From Panagrolaimus kolymaensis (Eukaryota > Nematoda > Chromadorea > Rhabditida > Panagrolaimidae): 64,000 nucleotides of DNA. Where the stretch lies: positions 1,984,001-2,048,000 of the forward strand of contig JAJQJQ010000009.1 in the NCBI GenBank assembly GCA_028622995.1. Direction: 5' to 3'. Below the pieces are notes generated by a model. It was not told where the DNA came from and made no database searches. It saw nothing but the letters and a program-made list of their open reading frames with translations. Made by a program: the position numbers and the translations under genes. Positions within the stretch are counted from its first letter, which is position 1; every line of letters starts with the position of its first letter. Below are positions 1 through 11,631 of the stretch, one piece after another.

Positions 1-1890
1 GAAGATACCACAAGCCTCCATACAGAAATAGCATATATGGAAGATCAAATAAAAACTCTTCGAACTACAAACGTCTTGGATATGACTTTCTTTATTTGGA
101 TAAATGATAATTATGGAACCATAAATGGTTTACGCCTGGGAAGATTGCCACATGAAATAGTGGAATGGAATGAAATTAATGCAGCTCTTGGTCAAGTGGC
201 CCTTCTCGTCCAAGTATGTCTTCGACCCAAAAACTAAAAATATAAATAACTTACTTTTTTCAATCTTTTGCAGGTGCTGGGCGAAAAAGTTGGAGTTGTA
301 TTTTCCGATTATGAAATCGATCCCCGTGGAAATAATTCGTATGTGAAACGAATAGGCGGTGGTAAAGCTGCTGAATATCCTTTATTTGGAAATGGAGGAT
401 GGAAACCTTTTGGTCAACTAAATCTTGATCATGCCATCGTTGGATTAATCCATTGTTTTTCTCAAATTGAAACTAAGCTTAAAGAATTACACAATGTGAG
501 TCATTAATCATTATGTCTCAATTTTTTTTGATAGCTGCAAAAGAAAAAAGAAAGAAAAGTATCCAAATCGCTTTTGACTATAAAACTGCGTTTGCAAAAA
601 GATTTCTCTGTTGCTTTTCTTTGAGATTGAGAACTTACAGTAGGAAGTAGCTTTTTAGTTATTTATTTTATTTTTTGATTTTTAAACATCAAAAATTTAA
701 ATCTGGCTTTCATTTCCTTTATTTAGTTAAGTTTCAAAAAGCTATCAAAAAAATCCAGCGCTAAAATGAAGGCTCCCGCAATGCAAATTTTTTAATTTTT
801 ACTCTTGTTGGCTGGCTTTTTTCTATAAACCGATTCATAGGTTCATTAAAATAATTTCCCAAAAAATATTCTTCCTATTTATTGTTTTTTATTTTTTTTA
901 TTCTACCCTAGGTTTTTTTTCTTGAAGAACTGTCAATGATCACACCATTTCTTTCACCTAATATTTTAACTCTGCAATGGAATCTTCCATTTGTTTGTTT
1001 CTTTTTCTTTCTTTTTTTTGAGAAGAAATGTATAATCTCTTCTATAAGGTCAATATCAACTTTATGGAGTTTTCCATCTTTATTAGCGCATGTTTCTTAT
1101 CTAAAATACTTTAAGTTTTTCGCTTCAAAAAATAACAAAGCAAATGAAAAAATCAAATTTTGAAGTTTAATCATGATACTATCTACCCTGGGAAAGAGAG
1201 AGAAAAGGTTATGAGACTTTGTAGGCATTAAAAACGAAGCTTAAAATAACTACGCTTTTCCTTATTATTTCTTAGATTTTTCCATAAAAAATAGAAGGTT
1301 TTTTTGGAGAAAATTTTAATACGCCATTTAAACCTTTCTTCTTTTTCTTTTTTTATCAAAAAAGGATGCCACTTAATTACCCAAAAACTTATTGTGATGT
1401 CATTTTGTGCGATCGCTACGTGAAAAAGAGCAAAATTTGACTTTTTCTCTCTTTTAAATCTGTTGTTATCATTGCAAAAAATTGCACAACGACGCAAGAC
1501 AGGTGTGGTGTCTCTCTGTCCTCTTTTTTTTTCTTTTGTTTTAAGTTAGTTTAGTGGAGTTGATGAAGGAGAAAGAAAAAGGGTAATCAAACATCATTAA
1601 AAAAAAATTTAAAAAAAAATAGTGAAGGAAAAAACATTAAAAAACCAAGATCAAAGAATTCTTTAAAAAAAGCTTAAAAAAACAAAATAAACTTTGAAAT
1701 TATTTTTCAGAAAGACAATATCCTTTTATATCGAATGGAAGGAGATCGAATAATTGAAAATGAAGTAATATATCGAGTTAAAATGCAATTTAATTCTGAA
1801 GAACGCTGGACAAAAGCTATGAAATTATTATTATTGAATCTTAAACGAGCCATTGCATTAGTGCCACATCAAATTAGTGTTGGAAAATAA
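1..1890 (+). CDS. bec-1: Beclin 1 / Atg6 autophagy protein, 3' part
   Basis: Partial gene; the window opens inside an exon at the end of the coiled coil. Exons are 1-213, 274-495 and 1711-1890 (stop TAA), all phase 0 with GT-AG ends. Beclin C-terminal (BARA/evolutionarily conserved domain) hallmarks are visible: FxIWxNDNYGTINGLRLGRLP, then VEWNEINAALGQ, an aromatic/Gly segment ending LDHAIVG, and a last exon with the FNSEERWTKAMKLLLLNL helix. In the family this domain binds membranes in the class III PI3-kinase (Vps34) complex that starts autophagosome formation. The last intron (496-1710) is about 1.2 kb, much longer than its neighbours, and holds only low-complexity AT sequence. The identification is strong; the N-terminus (BH3 region, coiled coil) lies outside the window. 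Confidence 0.93.
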
Positions 1891-2242
1891 CTAAGAAAAA
1901 AATATGCAAAAATGCAAAAAAAATTGAACAGTGCAAATATGTCTAGACAACAACGATAATACGGGTTTAAGTAAATATGCAAATTTTTTGTTTTTGTACA
2001 CTTATTTTTTTTGTTTTAGGGATTTTTATTTACTGTTAAAAATTATTTTTGTGAAATTTAAATTTTGAAATATATCGATTTTTTGAATTTTTTTATCCAT
2101 TGTTTCTTAAATGCCTGGTCATGTTTGTCCAGTTAGACTACTTACTTTCTTCTTGTTTTTTTTTATGCCTTTAGAATTTTTTTTGTTTTTGATTGATTTT
2201 TAATCAGCTGATTTGACTTTCTAATATTTTGTTCGTTTTCTA
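1891..2242. other. Intergenic, bec-1 3' end to skn-1
   Basis: AT-rich gap between two same-strand genes, containing the bec-1 3' UTR. No ORF or RNA structure is seen. It ends in a T-rich acceptor-like site used by the next gene. Confidence 0.5.
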
Positions 2243-2257
2243 GGTTAAACTTATTTC
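2236..2257 (+). promoter_or_regulatory. Probable trans-splice acceptor of skn-1
   Basis: A T-rich tract ending TTTTCTAG at 2243 lies 14 nt upstream of the skn-1 ATG at 2258, with no exon visible before it. This is the pattern expected for spliced-leader addition in nematodes. Leader addition itself is inferred. Confidence 0.5.
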
Positions 2258-5200
2258 ATGAGGCCTCCATCGTCGTCGTCGATCTCTAAAAGTGATGAAG
2301 AAGTTGTTGGAGGTGAAGATAGCTCAAAACAACCTATAAAAGCTGCTAAAGAAGAAAAAAATCCATCGTCGAACGAAATCGAAGCTTCTATTTCTTTTTC
2401 CCAAGCACTTTCTTCAAAATCTTTTGAAATTGCATTTTGGCCCCTCCCATTTTTTTCACGTACGTCCGGAAGACCCACAACAACAGCAAGCGAATGTGAC
2501 TGTGACATAACAACATCAGCCGCAGCCGCAGCAGCAGCCTTTGCTCAAAAAAACATTTCTATTTCAAAAAAGAAAAAAGACTCACGCTGGAATAGTGCTG
2601 TTTTTTATTTTACTCTTATTTTAACTCAACAATTTTTTGTTGAACCTTATAAAAATCAATTTACCTTTTCAAATAATTTTAAACTCCATCAACACTCATC
2701 AAAAGGGAATACTTTTGGCGAAGAAAAAGATTTATTCATTTTACCTTTGGAAGATTTTGAAGAATTTGATAAATTCAAAATGTTTAATTCATATGGTAAT
2801 TCTGAGCAATACTATCAAAATGAAGGCCCCTCTCGGGAACTCTTTGATCCAGTAATTGGAAAATTTCAATCAACCAATTTTGATCAAAATGATTTCTTTG
2901 CTCCAAGATTCAGGTATGTAAAGCCAAAGTTTTCGAAAGCCTTTGAATTTGTTTTTGAAAATTCTTAAATGTCTTGAAATTGTTTAATTTTTTGTTTTCT
3001 AAAAATAGTTTCACTTTTTTTGCTTTTTTACAGTACCTAAAATTTAATTACTCTAACTACGTAAAAGTTTTTTAAACTTTTAATTTTTTGATTTCTCACG
3101 TACGCCTAAAAAAATTTTTATTTACTTATTTTTTAAAACTTAATTTTTTTTTATTTTGTTGCTACACAATCCTATTTTTTTCGTTTTGGTACTCTTTTGT
3201 GCTCGAGTCTACATAAACTATAAAAAAACATTTAATGCAAAGCCCCTCTATTTTTCTTGTTTGCTCCCTTTTTTTTCTTTCTTTCTCTACAAACTAGAAA
3301 ATAAACGAAAGAGGCTAGAAACTATTTTATGTTTTATGTGTGTCGTGTCGCTGTTGCTTGCGTCGTCAACAACAAGGCAGAAAAAAAATTATAGAGAGAA
3401 AAAAGTTCTATTTTTTTTGATCGAGTTGAACTTTTTTACAGAGACCACAAACAAAATAACAATTTTTCTTTTACATTTTTTTAAACAAGTACAAATTATT
3501 TTCTGTTGTTTACTTGTTTTCTTCTTCCTTTGCACAAAACAAGCACAAAACTAAATTTAGAAAATAGCAATAAAAAACATTTGAACTCAATGGTTTTTTT
3601 CTTTTAAAATTAATTTCGAAATCCTTTTTTTAAAAATTATACTTTTTTTATTTTGCAGATGGAGAAACGATGCCGAACTTGCATCGTATGCTTGGAGAAA
3701 TCAGCAACAACACCAACAGCAACAACCAAACATCGGAGGCAAATATCAAGAAATCAATATGATGTTGGCTGAAAATCGTGTACCCTCATATGGGCCAACC
3801 ACTTCTGCAAAGGGAGCTCCACGTGATCCATCACTTTTGGTTCGTTAATTAAATATTATTATTTTTAAGTAATCAAAAAAAAATTGTCAAAACAAATAAA
3901 ACCAAAAAACAAGTTTATTTTATTTATAAATTTTTATAGGATTATGAAGCAATTGATGTATCATGGAGAAATGATATTGAAAGTGAAAAAAATCGTCTTA
4001 ATGTTAATGAATATCCTCAAACTACACCCACCCAATCACAACAACAACAACGAGAAAGAGATATGTATGATGCCCAATATGAAAGAGATTTACAAGTCCT
4101 TCATGAAAAAGGCTATATTGCAGTAAGCTTTTAACTTAAAAATTTTTTAAATTTGCATTTTACAAACAAAATATTGTGGTAATTTTTCTTTGCAACCATA
4201 ATCATACCATGTTCCATCCTTGTCTTGATTATAAGCCATATAAACGCAATCCACTTCGGGTTCATTAGGTTGAGTGGAATCCCAATTATGATAATCCGCT
4301 TTATTTCCATCACTCCATTCATAGACATTAGTTTTGGAGTTAACTTTATTTAATCCAATCCAAATGTTATTTTCTTGAAAAAAAATTAGTTCAAACAAAC
4401 GCAAAAAAATATTTTGAATAAAAAAACTTACTTTTTCGTAATCGATGAACAAAATGATTTTCTGCGGTATCTTTAATACTAACTAAATGACCACCTAATT
4501 CTCGACAAAAATTTTCCGCTGATATCCACATTAATTCCACTTCAAATAATCTATACCAATGATCAGCGTAAAGTTCCCAACCCTGCATAAAAATTTGCAT
4601 AAATCTTTTTGAAAAAAACTTTTATTTTTGTGGTTAACAAACCTGATTCATTAAATTCATTACAGTAAGCAAGCGAACACTTTTTTCGAGCCTTTCCGCT
4701 CTGGTTCCCAACATGGGATCCCATTTTTCTTGATTTAATGGTGCTGGAACTACTCCACCTACATAGGCTTCAGCTTCAGGCAATATTTCAATCATATAAC
4801 TGCATATTAAAAAACTTAAACAAAATAAAAAGAATTTCATTTTTACAAATCAAGCAAGAATGAAAAAAGCAGCCGTTTTGGTGAATCAAAAAAATAATCG
4901 AATGCTAGCTTTTAATTTTCGATTTTCCAAAATGGAGTTTTATGCTGCGCTTTTTATTTACGGGAAAGGAATTATAAACAATGCCAATCAAGCTTGAAAT
5001 ATTAGCCTCCTTTTTTGTGTCTAATATTTCCGTTCGAATGTTTGCATTTTTCATTTATCGGAGGTTTATTTTATTTTTCTGAAACAATTTTTGGAAAGCA
5101 AAAACAAAGAATATAAAAAAATAGGGTTAAATGTCGAAAATAATTAGGAAGGTTATGGTTGTCAAAAAAATTCACTTTTTGTTTTAAACTTTTTATTATA

Positions 5201-6574
5201 AAACTTTTGAAGAAAATCTATTTAATTATCCTATTTTTTTAGCCCTTCACCGCAGAAGAATCCACTCGATATGAGGAACTTTCAAAAGCCCAGTTCGCTG
5301 ATTTTTACAATACTGTAGCTCGACCAAGTAAAGGTTCATTCCCTTCATCTTCAAGATTCACAAATTATTCCACCAATATTCCTTCAACATCCGTATTTCG
5401 TTCATCATATTATTCATCAGAAAATTCTCAACAACAACAACAATCTGATTGTCAACGAAGCGACGATGGATATCACAGTAATAATGATTCTGGTTTCAAT
5501 TCCAACTCTGATGATGAAAGAAATGGCGATGACCGTAGCAATCATGGGATGCCTTTTTATGAACAACAACCATTAGAGCAACAACATCAACATTTTGAAA
5601 ATATTACCCTTGCTTATCAGCCATTTAATGAAAGCAATGAAACTTTATTGGCAGTTTCAATTGCAGCACCAACATCGTCTGCTATTAATGAGACAACAAC
5701 AACGACCACAACAACTTCTTCCCCAGTTCTTGGAGATTATACAGTGAATGGCCCAGAAGAATCGCTTGAAACTTCATTAGAATTGGATGAAGACGAATAT
5801 TTAAAATATGTTACAAATCAACAAGTTTTGGAGGATATTTCTGCTTCAGCCACCGAACAATCTTTTGAAGCTGTAAATGAAGTACTTGCAAGAGTTCAAA
5901 GAGATCATGAAAATTCACATATTTCTGTTGGATTTACTCCTTTTGATGAACCAATTCCATTTTTGGATGATGATTTCTTTTTAAATCCACCAACAACAAC
6001 TACAACCTCTGAAACTACGGTCGCTGCTGCTCAATCGAGTGCTTCAAGTTCCTCATCTTCAATCGAAAGCTCCTCTGTTTCTCCATCACTTGAATATCGA
6101 ATGTATGGAAAACTCATTCCTGAACTAAAATCTGAAGCAGACGACGAATTTGATGAAGACATTGAATTAGACGATCATGAATCGTCCTCATCTGATCCCA
6201 AATCTGGACAACGTCGACGAGGACGCCAATCTAAAGATAACGACCTCGTTAAAAAGCATGATCTTCCAGCCACCGCTGAAGAATTAGCAGCAATGTCGCA
6301 TAAAGCTCTTCAAAATCTTCTTAAAGAACCTCAACTAACTGAAATTCAAAAAAGTTTAATTAAACGCATTCGTCGACGTGGAAGAAATAAGGAAGCAGCA
6401 AGAAAATGTCGAGAACGTCGAATTTTACCTGGTGAAGTTGTTGCTGATACTCCATCAACTTTAACAACAGCTGCTTCATCATTGTCATTTGAACTTCCTA
6501 CCTCCAATGTTAAACTCATCCAACGACCTTTTATCGTTTATCCACCAACTCGAACAACTAAAGTTGGAGCATAA
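2258..6574 (+). CDS. skn-1: SKN-1 / Nrf-type CNC transcription factor, long membrane-anchored form
   Basis: Four exons (2258-2913, 3659-3839, 3940-4122, 5243-6574) join in frame to 783 residues. SKN-1 features in order: acidic/Ala-rich N-terminus; a hydrophobic segment at about residues 111-128, after a KKKK run, matching the ER anchor of SKN-1A/Nrf1; an RWRND motif; a DLG-like element DYEAIDVSWRND at residue 280; a conserved PFTAEESTRYEELSK block opening exon 4; a MYGKL block; the CNC segment with MSHKALQNLL; and the basic region RRRGRNKEAARKCRERR near residues 717-733. As in C. elegans SKN-1, no leucine zipper follows. Here the basic region is followed by about 50 non-zipper residues. The family controls proteasome and oxidative-stress genes. 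Intron 1 (745 bp) could hold a promoter for a form lacking the anchor. Intron 3 hosts an antisense lectin gene. Confidence 0.93.
4147..4840 (-). CDS. Secreted C-type lectin-like protein nested in skn-1 intron
   Basis: Three exons (4840-4643, 4582-4432, 4373-4147) give 191 residues. Residues 1-25 look like a signal peptide (MKFFLFCLSFLICSY...). The lectin fold is shown by WISAENFCRELGGHLVSI, then NNIWIGLN, YEWSDG, HNW, QPNEPEVDCVYM, GTWYDYGC and a terminal YFVCKMQI. The long-loop EPN sugar motif reads QPN-EPE, and the usual WND is replaced by WYDYG, so the calcium/sugar site is only partly conserved. In nematodes these proteins are typically secreted by gut or epidermis, often in defence; that role is family knowledge. 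The whole gene lies antisense inside the 1.1-kb third intron of skn-1. Confidence 0.88.
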
Positions 6575-7489
6575 AAACTTTTTTAACCTCAAAAATAAAG
6601 AAAAAAGATTTTTCATTTATGGAAAATTTATTTTTTAACCAAATTTGTATATACATTTTTTAAATATTTAGTCAAAATTGCATTTTAACCTCTCTTTTTT
6701 AATTTTATTTTAATTAACAAAACAATAATGAATCTTCAACAATGTTATTTTTATTTGTTTTATTTATTTTTTTACCGATCTCACCAATCTTTTTTTCTTT
6801 TTATATGTATGTTAGCTTATTAAATACACGAGGTGAGGATGAATGTCTTCTTTATTTTATTTTATTTTATTGTTCGCCGGACATGTATCAATCAGGGTTT
6901 ATTTGCTTATAACTTTTTTAACTTTGTAATCTCTCTTTTTTTACATTAGGATTCTTCTGTCGTCTGGCTGGTTGATTTTATTATTATTACTTTTTTACAT
7001 TTATATATTCGTGAGTGCACAAAAAAAATAAAAAAATACATTGCATCATCTTTTCTTGGTTTTTTATTTTTTCTATGGATGCAATTTGTATATTTTTTTG
7101 TTTATGATAATTAATTTTTCTTTTTTGCTGGTCGATTTTTTTTTATCTCTTTGTAACGGTTTTATTTTTGTACATGTTAATACCGAGTAATAAAAACTTT
7201 TTTTTATAAAAATGTAAAAGCGTTGTTTATTTACACACAAAGCAATATTGTATTTTATAAAAGTACAGATTACAACATGCATTAATTTTTTTTATTTAAG
7301 ATTTAATCAAGTTTAAATATGGCAAATATTAAGTTATTTTAATTTATTTGCACTAAAAATTTAATAATGAAAGCATTACCAATGTTCGTTTTTAAAATAT
7401 AAATTTTTTATTCAATAATTTTTTAACCCGATAAAATTAAAATTCACAAGCAAGAAAAAAAAGAAGCTAAAAGGCAAATACTATATTAA
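6575..7489. other. Convergent intergenic region
   Basis: Lies between the 3' ends of skn-1 (plus) and the PPPPY membrane protein (minus). AT-rich UTR-like sequence with AATAAA-like motifs. The short ORF at 7073-7282 is low complexity and is not supported. Confidence 0.5.
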
Positions 7490-8607
7490 TTAAATTATTC
7501 TACGAATATTATTATTGGTATCAGTTAACCGCTGCAATTCTTCATAAGGCGGAGGAGGAAGTGAACTAGGGGATACTGTTGTTGAACATGTCGTCGTGGC
7601 TGTTCGATATGATGGTAGCACACTTAAACTAAAAATACAGATTACAAAAAAAAATTTGGAAAAATTGGAAATTAGTCAACCTAGAATTTGATACAACACT
7701 CAAAGATGTTTGCCTTGATGATCGATCATTTACACTACTTCGACAGGTGATTCCACGCAAGAAAAATAAAACAGATGATCGCCTTTGGGAATGGGGCAAA
7801 AACATCATCATATCATAATTTAATGAATTATGAAAATTTGCGCCAATTGTTGATGGAACAGCTGTAAATCTAAAAATTATTATCGCTTCAGGACTAGCAA
7901 AATTTAAATAAAAAAATTTAACAAACTTGGGTTTAGTTAATTTTAAAATAAATACCGTACAACAAATTGCCATAGAAATTAATAAAACAATTCCAAATAA
8001 AAATGTTATATGATCTTCAGGAACTTCAGATGGAAAATTTAAATACACTGGAGTGGTGTAAATATTATTATTTGGTCGCAAAAAATATGTAGCAGCAGAC
8101 GTTTCATTAGTGTCATTGTTGTTTCTTTGAGGTTTACCAAAAATTAAATCACTTAATGTTGCAAGATTTTCTGCTGAAGCCATAAACTCAGAATCACAAA
8201 GTGGAAGGCTAAAAATACTTTTTTTTATCGGGATTAGTTTCCAAAAAAAAAAGTGAGCTTTAACCCAAAAGCGAAAAAGCAAATTAGGGAATCGAAGAAG
8301 TAAAAAATGATTTTAGAATTGCTTTATTTTTTAAATTTTTTAAATAGAATTTATTTTTTAGAAGAACCAGAAAATCCTTTTTTTATTAATTTATTTTTCT
8401 TTTTAGTTGTTTAATTTTGTTTAGCAAGAAAAAAAGATAAAGGAAAATAGCTTACCGAGTTGTATCGTTTAGAAGAAGGACAAACTGACAGCAAGCTAAC
8501 TGACTGATGTTCTTTTGACGAGCGCATAAATGAGGCTCCACTATTCCTCCTGATGCTGCAGCAACAGCAGCAGCCATTGTTGCTGATGCTGATGTATTTT
8601 GTTGCAT
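7490..8607 (-). CDS. Single-pass membrane protein with C-terminal PPPPY motif (unidentified)
   Basis: Not recognised as a named family. Exons 8607-8456, 8208-7681 and 7628-7490 join in frame to about 272 residues. The N-terminus is Ala/Ser-rich with no clear signal peptide. It is followed by a Cys-containing segment (LCARQ...LACCQF...LPLCDSE), an Asn-rich stretch with NNDTNETS glycosylation-type sites, one strong hydrophobic helix (ITFLFGIVLLISMAICCTVF) followed by KLTKPK, and a Ser/Arg-rich tail ending LPPPPYEEL, a WW-domain PPxY motif. The layout (Cys-rich ectodomain, one TM, Pro-rich tail with PPxY) recalls Shisa-type proteins, but no Cys signature proves it. A 57-bp GT-AG segment within exon 2, just after the TM, could be an optional in-frame intron. 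Confidence 0.6.
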
Positions 8608-10219
8608 TTTTTCTTGGATTCTTTCTGTCTTCTTTTGGTTCCTAAATCTTATTTAGTAATAAAGTAGTTTTTTTTAAATGTCAAAAAGTCAAAGGAATAT
8701 AAAAAAAATTATCAAAGAAAGAAATCCTTTTTTTAATGCGTTCCAAAAAAAAATAGATGAAAGAAATTATTGTTTTATAGTGATTTTGTGACGATAAGAA
8801 ATTGTATAAAAAATCCTTCAATATTTTGTTTATGTGGCACTGATATCAAAAAAGGGATTCAGGCTTCAAAAAAAGGAACAAACAAAAATTACGTAAAATT
8901 TTAGCTTTTTTTATTGTTTTTAAAGCAAAGGGAAAATTCTTTTTTTTATTCACAAATTAGCGTATTTTCTATAGTAAAAATAGTACAAAAGCAAATTTTA
9001 AAACTGTGAAAATGAAAAATTAAAAGTAACATCCACCAAAAAAAATGTCTACTTTTTTGGGAGGCAGATATCAATCCAATCCAAGAAAAACAAAAAGAAA
9101 AAAAAAGTAGGAGGATGAAAAAACCAAAAAATGTTCCGTAAATTTAGGAAAATAGATGGATAGCTTCCGGAACATAGCCTCCTTCGCCTTTGCTTTCCTT
9201 TTTTGCTTTCTTTTTTTAGTTTTGTCTTTTATCACGTCAAAAAAACACCAACCTCCTCCTTTTTCTCTCAAAATATATATCTATCTATCTAAAAAAGAAA
9301 ATGAAGCGCTTCTGTTTTTTTTCTTTTCTTCAGTTTTGGGGAAGCATCTTTCCTTTGGCCTCCCACTTTTTTTTTATTTGGAACATACAAGAAATTTTTG
9401 TCTTCTTCCTTTTCCTTCAGAAAAAAGGCGTCAGAGTTCAAGCCTATATACCCAAGCTGAGATTTTTCACTCCTTCTTCAGAGACGCAACTACCAATAAA
9501 AGCTCTAAAAACCCATGAGAAAACAAGAAGGAAGACAAAAAAAAATGTTTGTATGTAAAACCTCAAAAAAATTTTTTGTTGTTGTTTTGTTTTGGATAAA
9601 CGAAGAAAAACTGGATGGATGGATGTTTAAAGAAAAATAAAGGACATGACATTAGGGAATTTATCTTAGAAGCTTATATCTTCTACATATCTCCCGATGG
9701 CTTGAAGATGACAATTTGAACGACAAAAAAAAGACTAACTTACGTTTAATCTTTTTTTACTTTGACCAACTCAGATCAAATAATAATTATGTTTCAATAA
9801 AAGATAAATAATTAAAATAGCATTTTATTGTCATACAATTACAAATATTTAATTCAACTGTAATAATAACCGTCATAAAAAATGAATAAGTTTGTTTGTT
9901 AATTTTTGAAGTGCAAATACAAAGTTCCCATCAATTTCCATCTTCCATTACATTGATATGACTTGTACCATCATTTTTTAAATTTTTAGATCGTAATTTT
10001 TAATTTTGAACAAAGTTTAAAAGATTTTTTGCTATTCATAAAGAAATATATTATTGTTTCTCTTGATGTAACAGTTACATGTAGCTGTGATTGACGCCAA
10101 CTAAAATTTTACATTTAAAAAAATTTAATAATAAAAAAAAATAAGTTTACAGACTTTTAAACTTCCAAAAGACTTCTGCAGCAATTTTGAATTGTGAATT
10201 CTTCATTTACATATCCTTC
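8608..10219. other. Gene-free AT-rich region
   Basis: Promoter side of the PPPPY gene and then 1.6 kb without a convincing gene. The ORFs at 9071-9558 are poly-F/poly-K translations of A/T tracts with no family features or splice support. Confidence 0.45.
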
Positions 10220-11006
10220 CCTGTAAAAAGACATATTTATGTTAAACAAAAGTAGATTAAAGAGTCGCTGTCACAAAAAAGCTTTAAAAAGCATAAGTAA
10301 ATTTTCTTCAAAAAAATCCATTTGGAAAGACTTGTAAAAAAAGCGAAAAGCAACAATAACTGTTAGAATCGATCTTTTTTTGGCATTCTTTCAGAAAAAC
10401 CTTTTAGAAAAAGCCAAATTTGTTAAAGTGTTAGAAATATTTTAACGAAAACGTTTTTTGTGAGCTTTTTTCAATGCATTTTGTTCTGGAATGCAGATAA
10501 GAAAAAATATTCCTTCTTTAAAAAATAAACAGGAACATCTTAATTTACGATGACAATAAAATTATAATTTTTTATTTAACTTTAATTTGAGGGCATTGGC
10601 TCTATTGTTTATTAATTTTTTTACTTTTATTATTTTTTTTTCCAATCGGCTATCATTTTTTTGAATCGGCTATCATTTTTTTTCCAATCGGCTATCATTT
10701 TTTTTTGAATCGGCTATCATTTTTTTTGAATATGTTAATTTTTTCGAATCGGCAATCATTTTTTTGAATCGGCTATCATTTTTTTTGAATATGTTAATTT
10801 TTTCCAATCGGCTATCATTTTTTTTTCTTCGAAACCAAAGTTGCTTGCTTCTTTTTTTTTTTTTTTGTTAATATAGGGATTTTTTTTCAACTGCATTCCG
10901 TAACTAATGCATCGGAAAAGGTTCACAAAAATACTTTTTCGCTATCCTATCTATTTCTAACAATAAAACTAAATAGGCTTTTTTTAAGGGACCAAAAATA
11001 TACACC
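10220..11006. repeat. Duplicated 5' module upstream of B-type astacin exon 1, copy 1
   Basis: The left half (about 10235-10560) matches the reverse complement of about 25340-25680 (GAGTCGCTG, GCCAAATTTGTT, TTTTTTCAATGCATTTTG and GGAATGCAGATAAGAAAA blocks in the same order). Part of the module recurs as an inverted arm at 10880-10990, and a more diverged copy precedes gene B at 15390-15620. Each copy lies directly upstream of a B-type first exon, so it is either a fold-back repeat or the ancestral promoter duplicated with the gene. Confidence 0.6.
10642..10830. repeat. Tandem array of about 20-bp TCGGCTATCATTTTTT units
   Basis: About seven imperfect units of (C/G)AATCGGCTATCATTTTTT, two of them separated by GAATATGTTAATTTTTT. 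The related module at 25262-25285 has a single unit (AATCAGCTATCATTTTTT), so the array is a local expansion in this copy. Confidence 0.8.
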
Positions 11007-11129
11007 ATGGATTTTGCATTTATCAAATTAATTTCATTTCTTCTAATTTTTGTTTTAAAGATAAAATTAAACATGGGTGCAGATAATGCATCAGACATAG
11101 AAGCCACAATACCAGAAGCTCATAAAAAA
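11007..11129 (+). pseudogene. Orphan first exon of a B-type astacin
   Basis: Encodes 41 residues, beginning MDFAFIKLISFLLIFVLKIK and ending TIPEAHKK, immediately before a GTAAGT donor. It matches the first exons of B (15929-16051) and B' (25037-24915) in length (123 nt), signal-peptide layout and the terminal IPEAHKK. None of the B exons 2-8 follow; the next coding sequence is the unrelated exon 1 of astacin A. It is most simply a solo relic of a third B copy. An unusual splice into A cannot be ruled out. Confidence 0.7.
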
Positions 11130-11631
11130 GTAAGTATAAGCGTAAAAATGATTTTTAAAACAATTATTTTCCCAGTTAAAAACACAATAAACTACAAACG
11201 TTCTAATTTTTTGAATTGAAATATGCTTTGCTTATTAAAAAATGGAGTCTTTTTCAAAATTATTAAAGTATTTAGATATACTGCTCCTCGAGATTGGATT
11301 TGCCCAGTTTAAATTATTTAATGCATTATCAAATATTGAAGTTTGAATCAAAATTAATTGATTTGTTTATTATTCTTTGTCTCCAATAAATAAATCAATT
11401 ATAAGCTGCTTATAATATTGGATGTTTTATAAACATATCGGCCTTTTTTGTCTTTTTTACAAAATTCCACTTGAATGTTAGGTAAAACACGTTTTGCCGT
11501 TACCACACTCTTTTCTTCCATATAATCCTGAAATTTTAAAGTCAATAGTAAATAACACCAGGTTTTTCTTTACTTACTTTTAAGAATTCTTAAGTTGGTG
11601 ATCATACTTTAAAATATTCATAAATTTCGCA

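Noticed and set aside
936..1497. ORFs within the long bec-1 intron
   Set aside because: Low-complexity, and the flanking exons join in frame across the whole stretch.
9071..9558. Overlapping ORFs of 66-120 codons on both strands
   Set aside because: Poly-Phe/Lys translations of T/A tracts, mutually overlapping, with no splice partners or recognisable motif.
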